Source: Candidatus Odyssella thessalonicensis L13 (GTDB lineage Bacteria; Pseudomonadota; Alphaproteobacteria; Paracaedibacterales; Paracaedibacteraceae). Taken from it: 64,000 bases of DNA. Positions 39,043 through 47,233 of this stretch are shown piece by piece (positions within the stretch are counted from its first letter, which is position 1; each line of letters begins with the position of its first letter). The position numbers were made by a program, and so were the translations under genes. The stretch lies in contig NZ_AEWF01000010.1 in NCBI RefSeq assembly GCF_000190415.1, forward strand, positions 1-64,000, given 5' to 3'. The notes under the pieces were generated by a model that saw nothing but the letters and a program-made list of their open reading frames with translations, was not told the origin of the DNA and did not search any database.

Positions 39043-39590
39043 TGGCTAGTAATAAAAAAAGAGTAGCTTTGAAAAAAGGAATAGTTTTCCAAGTCCCTTT
39101 AAGTGATGGAAGTTTTGGATATGGACAAATTGTGGAAAAGGCACGAAAGAATTTCTTTAATTTTAGAAATAATGGAGAAATACCCAACTTGAACACATTG
39201 GTAAACTTACCTGTTTTATTTCAGATCTCTGTATATGATTATATTTTTAAGGAAGGAATTTGGCCAATAATAGGAAAAGCTGACGTTAATGAGCAGAATA
39301 TTGACTTTGTTAAAGGTCATTTTACATATGATAAGGATAAAGGATGTTATCTTCTGTGGGAGCAAAACGGTAAGAGAATAGTGGAACCAGATCAGCTAAA
39401 AGACTGCGAATATGTCTCAGTGTGGGATTACCAGTCAGCACAGCAAAGACTTTTAGATGCATTAGATAGAAGGCCAAACTATTGGGTGGAGCAGGATAAA
39501 AATATGCATAACCCAGATTTTCTAGATATTGTAAATTTTTACAAACTGTATGGCTATGAATTTAAATTACCTGATTCTTTTAAAGATTAG
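39042..39590 (+). CDS. Imm26-like immunity protein
   Basis: A protein of 182 residues. KKGIVFQVPLSDGSFGYGQI, then PVLFQISVYDYIF, EGIWPIIGK and a Tyr/Trp-rich C-terminal part agree with immunity protein 26 (opening G-x-x-F-x-I-P-L, FGYG-x-V, and the W-x-x-I-G motif). It begins in the toxin stop codon (TAATG) and should neutralise the GIY-YIG-like tail before it. The name rests on pattern memory. Confidence 0.7.
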   Translation: MASNKKRVALKKGIVFQVPLSDGSFGYGQIVEKARKNFFNFRNNGEIPNLNTLVNLPVLFQISVYDYIFKEGIWPIIGKADVNEQNIDFVKGHFTYDKDKGCYLLWEQNGKRIVEPDQLKDCEYVSVWDYQSAQQRLLDALDRRPNYWVEQDKNMHNPDFLDIVNFYKLYGYEFKLPDSFKD

Positions 39591-39631
39591 CCATACTTAT
39601 CTATAATCAGAGGCTGCGCTCGGCGGCGCCA

Positions 39632-40177
39632 TTGGCACGGCTACGGCTGAACGCTTATAAGGAACGGTATAGTGTTCTCAAAAACCACCAAATGGAGAAG
39701 ATCAAGGCTTATGGTCAGCTCGCCGCTGTCGGTGCGGCCAATACTCTGGGTCTTAATGTCGAAGCCGCCCAATCGGCCGCCCTTAAAGCGATGGAGAATA
39801 ATACAGGGCAGGTCTTTGGTGCTTTCAGTATAATCTCTGAGACTGCTATTGATGATTTTTCCCAGCAGGAACACCAAGCGAAAGCGGCGGATGAAACCTG
39901 TGTTCGTAGCGAAGCTGAGCTGGAAGCCACCCTAGACCAGTGGGATAATTTAAGAGAAGAGGGGCAGGCCCTGCAAAAAGGACAGTATCGTCTCGGTAAT
40001 GGGGATACAGCCTCGACAGCTGAGGATGTCTCGGGACTCTTTTTTGATGCTGCTACCCGTGATCAGCGGATCGCCAATATTAAAGCCCGCAAGGTTATGG
40101 AGGACAAGACCCGGCAGCTCCTGGTCGAGCATCACACGGCCCACACGACATTCGAGCAGCTAGCGCACCGCACTTAA
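39632..40177 (+). pseudogene. 5' part of the class II stem, frameshifted
   Basis: Reads MEKIKAYGQLAAVGAANTLG, AIDDFSQQEHQAKAADETC and TARTRQ-free stem sequence up to TTFEQLAHRT and a stop at 40177. The cassette at 16736-18154 has the same stem but with four extra bases here (GCAGCAACCGC against GCACCGC near 40166), which keep its frame open. The deletion separates this part from its continuation at 40178-41286. The 5' side lacks a true start; the frame opens at a TTG. Confidence 0.75.
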
Positions 40178-40230
40178 TAGTCAAACCCACGGAGCGACGC
40201 TTTGATATCATTGAGCGGGCTAAGCAGGCC

Positions 40231-41286
40231 TTGGCGAGCCACACCGTCCCTGATCTGGCACAGGTTTCTAGCTATGCCAGCGCTAGTTCAAGCTCAACCG
40301 GCCCCTCGGTGATGATGGCCAGTCTTGCCGCAACCGCAACGACCGCAGGCCAGATAATGCAAGGAGCTATGCCACGCTTAGCCGCCGGCGGCGCCCCCGC
40401 GATCTTTGAGGTAGCAGCAGCTGGGTTCGGTAAAGTTCCTGTGAATCCTTATACAGCGCTAATGACAGCAGCTGCATTAGGTACAACGTATGGAGCCTAT
40501 AAAGGTTATGAATGGTATCAAGACCGTGAACGAGCTAAAGAAAACCAAGCCGTTGCCGAACGCGAAGATCTTAAGCAAGCTTATGAATCCTCCCGTTCCC
40601 AACAAGGTCAAGCTTGGTTGCAGCGCCATACCTATAATTTAGCAGCCGCCGACACAGCCGTTCCGGGCGTCTATAATCCCAGCACGGATAAAGGAAAGGA
40701 AAGAGTTTCCGGCAGCAGCACCAGCCACTGCGAGACCACCGATCCCGTCGAAGGCTGGGTTGATGAAGGTTTCACCACCGAGCCCACAAAGGTGCAAATA
40801 CTGTCGACTCCTATTCCAGAGTCTGCAAGACCAGGTATCGAAGGCTTTGACCAGGCACCCTCCAGCATCAATATTACTCTTGAAGGCTTCGAGATTTATG
40901 ATGGGCCGCAGATACAGATATTGACAAATGCTGCTAGCTCTTCAGAAGAATTTAGAGGAGGTGCGTATGGTCAGCTGCCATGTATTCCGGGGTGGCATCG
41001 TCACCATATGCCAGCTGACAGCGTGAATGGGATACCCTCTACCTATGCTGGGCCTGCTATACAAATGGAAATGCAGGACCATCGTTTAACATCTAGCTTT
41101 GGAAACTCTTCTGCTGCACAGGAATATAGGAAAGAAATAGATAAATTAATCAGCCAAGATAAGCAAAGAGAAGCCATGGCTAAAGAGATATGGGATGTAA
41201 AAGCATCTTCTGGTTCTAAGTATAACAAGCCTATGCAGGATATGTTAGAGTATGCTAAAAAGATTGGATATCTTGATAAGAAGTAG
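40231..41286 (+). CDS. orphan toxin cassette: class II stem plus HH-motif nuclease-like tail
   Basis: An open frame of 351 codons from a TTG with no ribosome-binding site; the sense continues upstream to 40178, where the frameshift cuts it off. Residues 1-232 are the class II stem ending DGPQIQILT, nearly identical to the stems at 14330 and 15520 on the other strand. The tail (about 235-351) reads GGAYGQLPCIPG, WHRHHMPADSVNGIP, GPAIQMEMQDHRLTSSFG and KYNKPMQDMLEYAKK. The HHMPAD plus DHR-x-T pattern is typical of a treble-clef HNH-like toxin nuclease. The immunity gene at 41296 follows. With no start and a broken 5' part it is probably silent. Confidence 0.7.
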   Translation: MASHTVPDLAQVSSYASASSSSTGPSVMMASLAATATTAGQIMQGAMPRLAAGGAPAIFEVAAAGFGKVPVNPYTALMTAAALGTTYGAYKGYEWYQDRERAKENQAVAEREDLKQAYESSRSQQGQAWLQRHTYNLAAADTAVPGVYNPSTDKGKERVSGSSTSHCETTDPVEGWVDEGFTTEPTKVQILSTPIPESARPGIEGFDQAPSSINITLEGFEIYDGPQIQILTNAASSSEEFRGGAYGQLPCIPGWHRHHMPADSVNGIPSTYAGPAIQMEMQDHRLTSSFGNSSAAQEYRKEIDKLISQDKQREAMAKEIWDVKASSGSKYNKPMQDMLEYAKKIGYLDKK

Positions 41287-41295
41287 GAGCATAAA

Positions 41296-41739
41296 GTGAC
41301 CACTATACTTGATAAACTATTATTATACTCTCCTAGAGAAACAGAAGAGCAAGTTAATAATTTTGTAGATATTGTAGAGAATTTACAAGGAAAAGTTGAT
41401 TGTGTTGTAGCCCATGCATTAATGAAAACTTTTTCTCAAGCGCCCGATTACGGTACTCAAGAATCAGTTATGAGCACTCTTGCATCTGGAGACCCAAGTG
41501 TAGTAACAAAAGCCATATTAGAGGAAATACCGAGATTAGTAAAAGAGGCTCCTCGATGGGCAGACACTTTAATGATAAATCAGTACCTTTTTAATAAAGA
41601 GCAGGTATTAAGTATATTGAAGGATTGTCCAATGCCTATAAAAAATGCGGTGCTAAAAGCCATAAATAAGCCAGAGGTACTTAGCTTTGAGCCTAAAATA
41701 AAAGAGCTGATTGAGTATATAAATGATTCTAAAGAATAA
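41296..41739 (+). CDS. helical immunity protein for the HH-motif toxin (Imm30-like?)
   Basis: A protein of 147 residues from a GTG with TAGGAG eight bases upstream. It is all helical: VDCVVAHALMKTFSQAPDYG, ESVMSTLASGDPSVV, LVKEAPRWADTLMINQYLF. The order resembles Imm30-type proteins (an A-x-L-x-x-x-x-x-D segment, then A-P-x-W-A-x-x-L). The name is tentative. It follows the toxin by nine bases and keeps its own initiation signal. Confidence 0.6.
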   Translation: MTTILDKLLLYSPRETEEQVNNFVDIVENLQGKVDCVVAHALMKTFSQAPDYGTQESVMSTLASGDPSVVTKAILEEIPRLVKEAPRWADTLMINQYLFNKEQVLSILKDCPMPIKNAVLKAINKPEVLSFEPKIKELIEYINDSKE

Positions 41740-41880
41740 ACAATTTGACTACTTGCGCTGGATGGGCATTGTAGGAATCTCTTAAGATGGATTTAAAGGA
41801 TCAATTTCTATAAGGCAAATCCCAATAAAGTTCAGCAATAAGATTAATTTACAACTGAGACCCGTATAGGTGAATATTTT

Positions 41881-42096
41881 ATGAATTTTACCCGTAGTTC
41901 TATGATTGCAAATAAACCAGGATGGAAAAATTTTTGTTATACTTATTATAGGAATAAAGTTAAAAATTGTATGATCCTTTTAAAGCGTGTAGACTCCACG
42001 TTAGGACGCGGCTCACTTAAAATAAGGTTATTTTCGAATGATGAGCCCATACTTTTTGATAGTAGTAATATACTCAAGAGATTAAACTTATATTGA
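41881..42096 (+). CDS. short ORF of unknown function (71 aa)
   Basis: A frame of 71 codons, rich in Lys, Asn and Tyr, ending eight bases before the regulator gene. Upstream is ATATTTT without a ribosome-binding site. No family is seen. It may be a coupled leader or chance. Confidence 0.2.
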   Translation: MNFTRSSMIANKPGWKNFCYTYYRNKVKNCMILLKRVDSTLGRGSLKIRLFSNDEPILFDSSNILKRLNLY

Positions 42097-42104
42097 GGTA
42101 TCTA

Positions 42105-42797
42105 ATGATTGATAATATTGACAAATACGTTGCCAAAAAATTAAAGTATTATAGGTTAAAATTTGATTGGCCACTCAAGAAGTTAGCCGATGATCTAGAC
42201 GTTTCATTACAACAAATGCATCGCTATGAGCAGGGAACAAATAAGATCTCAGCTGGCTTACTTTATAGATTATCGAAGATATTTAAGATAGATTTAGCAT
42301 GTTTCTTTGATAATGTAGATGAATCTTCATTAGATACAAAACAGGATCCTTATAGAGTGCTTTTGATAGAAGACAATCCAGATGATGAATACTTCTTTAG
42401 AAAATGCATATCAGAATATGATGAACAGTTAGACATTTATGTTTTAAGAGATGGAGCAGAAGTCCTCAATTATTTTAGAGAGCTTCAAGATACTTCGGTT
42501 CGTCTGTTCTCTCAGCCCGATATAATTTTCATGGACCTAAATATTCCGTCTGCAAATGGCTTTGAGCTTTTAAATGACCTCAAGAAGCGCCCAGTTTTAA
42601 ATGGGGTACCAATTATTGTTCTGACTAGTAGTGTTAATGAAGAAGATGCTGTTAAATCTTATCTTTTACATGCAAATGGATTTATACGTAAGTCATTTAC
42701 TTTTAAAGAATATAGCGAACAGCTCAACATTGCGCTGAATTATTGGATAAAAGCTGCGGGCCTTCCCCATCACGAACAGATAAAAGAACAAGCATAA
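42105..42797 (+). CDS. XRE helix-turn-helix/receiver fusion regulator
   Basis: A protein of 230 residues from ATG 42105 (GAGG nine bases upstream); a TTG at 42093 is the longer frame. Residues about 8-70 are an XRE-type helix-turn-helix (PLKKLADDLDVSLQQMHRYE then QGTNKISAGLLYRLSKIF). Residues about 80-215 are a receiver of the Rcp1 type (VLLIEDNPDDEYFF, FMDLNIP with Asp144, VLTSS, GFIRKSF with the Lys). The DNA-binding domain is N-terminal, the reverse of normal response regulators. The receiver would control binding or dimerisation. Kinases of the kind at 6497 and 48387 usually go with this receiver type. It ends before a strong terminator. Confidence 0.88.
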   Translation: MIDNIDKYVAKKLKYYRLKFDWPLKKLADDLDVSLQQMHRYEQGTNKISAGLLYRLSKIFKIDLACFFDNVDESSLDTKQDPYRVLLIEDNPDDEYFFRKCISEYDEQLDIYVLRDGAEVLNYFRELQDTSVRLFSQPDIIFMDLNIPSANGFELLNDLKKRPVLNGVPIIVLTSSVNEEDAVKSYLLHANGFIRKSFTFKEYSEQLNIALNYWIKAAGLPHHEQIKEQA

Positions 42798-42805
42798 CAT
42801 AAAAT

Positions 42806-42841
42806 AAACCAACAGAGGTGAAATACCTCCTCTGTTGGTTT
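42806..42841. terminator. bidirectional rho-independent terminator
   Basis: AAACCAACAGAGG and CCTCTGTTGGTTT form a perfect 13-pair stem around ten bases. It lies between two converging genes (stop at 42797 plus; 42846 minus) and carries A/T runs on both sides, so it can serve both. Confidence 0.9.
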
Positions 42842-42845
42842 AGGT

Positions 42846-43247
42846 CTAATTTTTTCCTCGAGATTTTAAATAAACAAGGGCAAGAGCCATTCCTAAGGCA
42901 GTCCCTATAACCTTTCCTGTTTTTCCTTTCAGTATAAGGGGGAGGGATAACTGCTTTACTGTTTTTTCCATTATAGTCAATAAATCTTGTGCGGATGATC
43001 TTGAAGAAGAGGCCTTATGATAAAGTAATAATCCTCCTATTATTAAAATGATCACGCTTATCAATAAGGCACTCCCACCTTCTCCCAGGAGAGGGACGAA
43101 TAATTTATAGGAAGCATAGACAGCTAAGCTAGCTCCCTGGATTATCAATATCCCTCCCAAAACCTTTTTCCATAAGAATCTAATGCTATATGCTGGCTTG
43201 TCCATGCTTCTTAAAATAAAGGCTATTAAAGGAGGCAAGATACTCAT
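42846..43247 (-). CDS. small inner-membrane protein (holin-like/DUF type)
   Basis: A protein of 133 residues with three hydrophobic segments: about 30-50 (LGGILIIQGASLAVYASY), 58-76 (SALLISVIILIIGGLLLY) and a weaker one near the C-terminus (VIGTALGMALALVYL). Its start overlaps the end of the CsbD/DUF883 gene by four bases (ATGA), so the two are one operon. Similar partners of DUF883 proteins (YqjD/YqjE/YqjK in enterics) are membrane-bound and stress induced. The exact family is not recognised. Confidence 0.6.
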   Translation of the reverse strand: MSILPPLIAFILRSMDKPAYSIRFLWKKVLGGILIIQGASLAVYASYKLFVPLLGEGGSALLISVIILIIGGLLLYHKASSSRSSAQDLLTIMEKTVKQLSLPLILKGKTGKVIGTALGMALALVYLKSRGKN

Positions 43248-43609
43248 TTTATAAGCCGCCCTAGAAGAAATCCAATACCTAAGCTTATTGCTACAGAAGG
43301 TAAAGGATTATCTTTAACCCTCTCAGATAAATCCTTAGCTAGCTGTTGTGAGTAATCGACTGCTTCCTCCTTTTTTTCTTTTAGAGTGTGAAGAGTATCT
43401 TCTATTAAACCTTCTGATTTATTCAGTATTTCGGTTATATAATCTTCAATATATTCTTTGGTTTCGCCATACTTACTTTGGATTAGGCCTACAAGCTTGT
43501 CCTTTTCTCCGTTAATACTTGAAAACTCTTGATCCGTAATTTTTCCCCATCTTTTCTGGATGGAACCTTTAAGTTCATTTATGTTTCCTTTAATAATATT
43601 ATTATTCAT
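43244..43609 (-). CDS. CsbD-like/DUF883 (ElaB/YqjD-like) stress protein
   Basis: A protein of 121 residues joining two small stress families. Residues 1-60 are CsbD-like (IKGNINELKGSIQKRWGKIT, GLIQSKYGETKEYIEDYI). Residues about 60-121 are a coiled coil followed by the DUF883 end (DNPLPSVAISLGIGFLLGRL), a membrane anchor as in YqjD/ElaB, which tether ribosomes to the inner membrane in stationary phase. The start has a strong AAGGAG seven bases upstream. First gene of a two-gene operon with 42846. Confidence 0.8.
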   Translation of the reverse strand: MNNNIIKGNINELKGSIQKRWGKITDQEFSSINGEKDKLVGLIQSKYGETKEYIEDYITEILNKSEGLIEDTLHTLKEKKEEAVDYSQQLAKDLSERVKDNPLPSVAISLGIGFLLGRLIK

Positions 43610-43698
43610 TTAATTACTCCTTTCTGTTTTATTTTTAAATAATATAATATTTAGGGAGGAAGAATTAGGTTAACTATTAACAATTTTTCCTTTGATGC

Positions 43699-44151
43699 TT
43701 AATCAGAAGAGATTATAGCCTCAAACCAAGCCTTATGGCGGCGCTCATCCTGTAACGCCTCTTGAAGAGCATTATCTGTATCAGTCCATCTACCTTCAAA
43801 AAGGTTTAAGCGTTCATAGGCAGTGTTAGTATCAATTTCATTAGAATGCATTGCGTGAAGAATCGCTTTATCCCCGACTAAGCCCGCAACAATAACTTTA
43901 CCTTTGGCTAGAAAGCTTTTAGTAGAGTCGGGACCTTGGGGGGCCTCTTTATTATGCTGCATTAGAATGCTTGAGAATTTCTTTATATGCCGTTTATGGT
44001 CTTCTAAGAATTCTCTAATTCTTTCTTTATAGTTTGAGTTTTCTAAACGAGCTAAAGCAGCCTCGTAGGCCTCTACTGCATCATATTCGAGCTCAATTAA
44101 ATCATACAAGGCATCCGTAAAATTTGATTCTAATCCCACTTGAGTTACCAT
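43699..44151 (-). CDS. ferritin-like four-helix protein (DUF2383 type)
   Basis: A protein of 150 residues from ATG 44151 with GGA upstream; a TTG at 44202 would add 17 residues. DALYDLIELEYDAVEAYEAA, then DHKRHIKKFSSIL and LQDERRHKAWFEA give the E...ExxH-like pattern of ferritin-like bundles (DUF2383, PA2169 group). Its function is unknown; related proteins appear in stress or spore settings and may bind metal. It is a single gene 90 bp from the CsbD operon. Confidence 0.72.
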   Translation of the reverse strand: MVTQVGLESNFTDALYDLIELEYDAVEAYEAALARLENSNYKERIREFLEDHKRHIKKFSSILMQHNKEAPQGPDSTKSFLAKGKVIVAGLVGDKAILHAMHSNEIDTNTAYERLNLFEGRWTDTDNALQEALQDERRHKAWFEAIISSD

Positions 44152-44560
44152 AGAGTTTTTTCCTTTCATATTAGTTAGATAGTTTAAATTCAATGGAGTC
44201 AAAAGATATACGTTTCCAAATAATGTTTACTGTTTTCACAATAATTTTATCATCTTATTGTGCTGCTTCAGACGGATCTAAAATTTAGATAGATTCCTTT
44301 TCTTTACTCGAAGAAAGAGTTATAAGTGCACACCGTTCTAATTTCAGCAGCTCTTAAATATTCTGAAAATAGGCCCTGTAACGCTCTTTTCACAAGCTAG
44401 TAGATAATTTAGCTTTACTCAGCATCTTGATCTATATTAGAGAGCCATGAAAAAATAGATAAAAAAGACTGTATACCCATTTCGCTTCTATATTTGCTTC
44501 TTTTATAAGTTAGCTAATGGTTACTCCTTTAAAGTCGGGGACCTATATAAGATACGTTTT
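44152..44560. other. no gene seen
   Basis: About 400 bp between the ferritin-like and DUF378 genes, containing the promoter of the former. No other signal is recognised. Confidence 0.4.
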
Positions 44561-44773
44561 CTATTCGAGCCCTTCTGTTTTGGTTACAGTATATAGTGTG
44601 AACAACCCTGAGATCCCTACTAAACAATAAACTATTTTTTCCAATAAACGGTAAGGCGAAAAAAGGTAGTGGACTAAGTTAAAATCAAAAAAGCCTACTA
44701 ATCCCCAATTAAGAGCAGCCACGATTAAAATAATTCTATTAATGATAACTAATGGATAGTATTTCTGATTCAT
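44561..44773 (-). CDS. DUF378 small membrane protein
   Basis: A protein of 70 residues with two membrane helices: INRIILIVAALNWGLVGFF and IVYCLVGISGLFTLYTV. The NWGLVGFFDFNLV motif is the mark of DUF378 (YuzA-like). Strong AAGGAG nine bases upstream. Function unknown; such proteins often sit with CsbD-type genes, as here. Confidence 0.85.
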   Translation of the reverse strand: MNQKYYPLVIINRIILIVAALNWGLVGFFDFNLVHYLFSPYRLLEKIVYCLVGISGLFTLYTVTKTEGLE

Positions 44774-45403
44774 AATAGCTTCTCCTTAAAATCTAATAAC
44801 TTGTAATGCCTAGCAGCCAAAAAAGTAAGCACCCTATCTGATTCTTCTTAAAAGTAAGCTATAGAGCTATGATAATATAGAATATATCCAGTGCTCTATA
44901 GACAATGAATTTATACTGCTTGGGAAAACTATTCTAATATTAAAGCTTTGCTAAACGCTTGCTTAAAAAACTGTCTCTGTCTTCCCTTGCAAACTTATAC
45001 GTAATTTAGTTCAATTTTTCCAAGGCCCTACTTATCATGTATCCTCATATTTTTTGGACTCCTAAATAATATCATGTCTTTATTATTACTATGATTAATC
45101 CCTAAGACCTACGTAATAAGGGGAGTAGTTTTTACGTTCGGTGCTTACTGCTGAGAATAGTCTGTAGAAGAACATAGCTTCTCTGTTTTGTTAGCTTAAA
45201 GTTTTCCCCTTAAATATACTTGTTTAGGAACACCCGGATTTATGTATTCTATCAATATATTCCATGTCAAACTAATTATAAGGTGCCTTCTAGGAATTTA
45301 TACAAGCCGGATAAAATTAGTGTCTCCTAAGAGCATCATTTTAAGGGATTAACCATATAGTTGCTTAACCTAACAGTTAGCATCACCTTCTTTCTTTTTT
45401 TCT
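44774..45403. other. gene-free stretch
   Basis: About 630 bp, AT-rich, stops in all frames. Apart from the presumed promoter of the DUF378 gene nothing is seen. Confidence 0.45.
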
Positions 45404-45958
45404 TTAAGCGCTTAACCTTTCTTCAGGAAGTAATGGCTTTCTCAAATTATTTAATAGCATGTCACGAGTAATAGTCTTATCAACTCGTATAACAATTCCT
45501 ACGCCCCCATTATTTATTTCTTCCTCAAGAATTTTTGCTTTTTCATTAGGAAATCCCCACCCCACTAGAGCACCAATTAGACCCCCCGTAGTACTACCAG
45601 CTCCAGCGCCTGCTAAGCCTGCAGCTAATGGTCCACTGATAGTTAAGCCTAGAGCTGGGAAGACTAAAGTGGTGCCTATCGCAGCTAGGGCTGCGGCAAT
45701 ACCCCCTATTGCTCCTCCAGCTACTGCACCAATTCCTAATCCCTCCATAGATTTACTTCCCATGTTATAGGAGCTTTCCTCAGAGGAATTAGAGAAATAT
45801 TTTCCATGTACAGCCTCAGACATAATCAAATTAATTTTCTCCTTGTCATAGCCTATGTCAAGTAAGCGCCTATAAACATTTTCAGCCTCTATGGGCGCCT
45901 TAAATATGGCAGTAATAATATCATTGTCTTCTAGAATAATTATATTTTCTTTATCCAT
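45404..45958 (-). CDS. YflT-like general stress protein with glycine-rich membrane segment
   Basis: A protein of 184 residues. Residues about 12-50 (ITAIFKAPIEAENVYRRLLD, INLIMSE) match the start of YflT/general-stress 17M-like proteins, which read as a short alpha/beta unit for pairing of an index. The middle (about 70-140) is a glycine/alanine membrane segment (GAVAGGAIGGIAAALAAIGT, GAGAGSTTGGLIGALVGWG), and the end is again alpha/beta (GVGIVIRVDKT). AAGGA eight bases upstream. It joins a set of small stress-type genes here. Confidence 0.7.
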   Translation of the reverse strand: MDKENIIILEDNDIITAIFKAPIEAENVYRRLLDIGYDKEKINLIMSEAVHGKYFSNSSEESSYNMGSKSMEGLGIGAVAGGAIGGIAAALAAIGTTLVFPALGLTISGPLAAGLAGAGAGSTTGGLIGALVGWGFPNEKAKILEEEINNGGVGIVIRVDKTITRDMLLNNLRKPLLPEERLSA

Positions 45959-46180
45959 TATTTAATTCCTTTAAAAAAGTATATGACTTTAACATAATAA
46001 TTTAAGGCAAGGTATAAAGAGTACGATAAATCAGTAATGATTTTCTCGATCACTAAGAACATAACTGAGACTTACATCTAAATTTTTTAGTAAAAGCCGG
46101 AAAAGGTTAAACTGTTTATTGTCCAAGCTTGCTGACAGATACTATATCCATCTTATACAAATTGTGCTCAAGAATAACTT

Positions 46181-46750
46181 CTAGTTATGAGTCAACACTT
46201 CTGATGGCCTCTCGGGTAATCTGGCGACGCCTCCCTGAGCAGGAAAAGATAACTTTCTTGAAGGGATAACTTTTATCTCTTCAGCAGAAACTGTGAGAGG
46301 TGAAGATATCTCTGTGCCCCTGCAATCTGTTCCAAAAAGATTATTTGAGAATTCAACTCTATAGCATTTACCTGTTTCTAAATTATAGCAGGTCCCTATT
46401 GGTGTTAAAGAGTTTGTTTCTCCCGTGATTGAGAAATATTTATAATTACCTAGTTGCTCTACAGATACTTTGAATTCAGTTTCAACCCCTATAGTTTCGT
46501 CTAGAGCTCCAGGGATAGTTAAGACTATCCAACCAGCTTTATTATGATCATCAATTTGTTGGTATGACAATTTTGGAAGCTCAGGCTTTATCAAAAGGTT
46601 TAGGTTCTTACGGTTTCTATTCTTAATAAGAAGATAAATCTCTTTTGAAGAAGGGGATGAAATATTACTTTTAACGGGTAGCTCCCCTTGTGCATTACAA
46701 TAACGAGGGATCAGTAATATATATACGCTTGCTAAAACTAATTTATGCAT
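46181..46750 (-). CDS. secreted protein of unknown function, paralogue of 51169-51522
   Basis: A protein of 189 residues with a signal peptide (1-20, ending CNAQ). The part from about 85 to 150 contains EFKVSVEQLGNYKYFSITGE, TCYNL, KCYRVEFSN and GTDCRG, which aligns with the smaller secreted protein at 51169-51522. Two pairs of cysteines in the same places suggest a disulphide-bonded beta domain. The extra N- and C-terminal parts are proline/serine-rich. No ribosome-binding site is clear. No function is assigned. Confidence 0.65.
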   Translation of the reverse strand: MHKLVLASVYILLIPRYCNAQGELPVKSNISSPSSKEIYLLIKNRNRKNLNLLIKPELPKLSYQQIDDHNKAGWIVLTIPGALDETIGVETEFKVSVEQLGNYKYFSITGETNSLTPIGTCYNLETGKCYRVEFSNNLFGTDCRGTEISSPLTVSAEEIKVIPSRKLSFPAQGGVARLPERPSEVLTHN

Positions 46751-46945
46751 GGACAGTAAATTTTAGGTTTTTAGATATTTAATTATAATAGGAGGGAAAA
46801 TTAAACAGGCTTCAGGTTAAAAGTTGTGGATGATTTACATTCCTAAAACTTACCTATTTATATTAGTTTTAAATATGTTGTTATGCTGAGTGTTATAATT
46901 AACTTTAAGGGCTTGTATGCATAATTCTTAGGAGGGAAATTAATA

Positions 46946-47233
46946 GTGTTATCAGTGTTGCGATTAACTGCTGCAAATCAAAACAACCCAACTGCGAGCA
47001 TTAGCCAAAGAATGAGTTCAGCACACGAGCATCCCAAAAACTCTATAAAAGAGGGAGAGAGAGCTACTTATGAGCGTAGCATTATACAAAAGAAGATACC
47101 CACAAATCCTCTACAAGATATACCTGAATCACCTCTCATTCCAGAGCTTCCTGTTCATCCTTCTCCTGAAAGATCACCTCTACAAAAAGAAAGATCTGAT
47201 TCCCCTTTGATTCCACTTGATCCTAAAGTGTAG
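46946..47233 (+). CDS. small proline-rich protein of unknown function
   Basis: A protein of 95 residues from a GTG with a strong AGGAGGG nine bases upstream. The first half is polar; the second repeats PESPLIPELPVHPSPE and SDSPLIPLDPKV, two copies of an SPLIP unit. No signal peptide or membrane helix. It could bind SH3-like or other proline-recognising domains; that is only a guess from composition. Confidence 0.45.
   Translation: MLSVLRLTAANQNNPTASISQRMSSAHEHPKNSIKEGERATYERSIIQKKIPTNPLQDIPESPLIPELPVHPSPERSPLQKERSDSPLIPLDPKV

Noticed and set aside
40231..40260. True start of a protein at the TTG 40231 (and at 16219)
   Set aside because: The conserved stem sense continues upstream of both and there is no ribosome-binding site, so the TTG is an artefact of truncation or frameshift.
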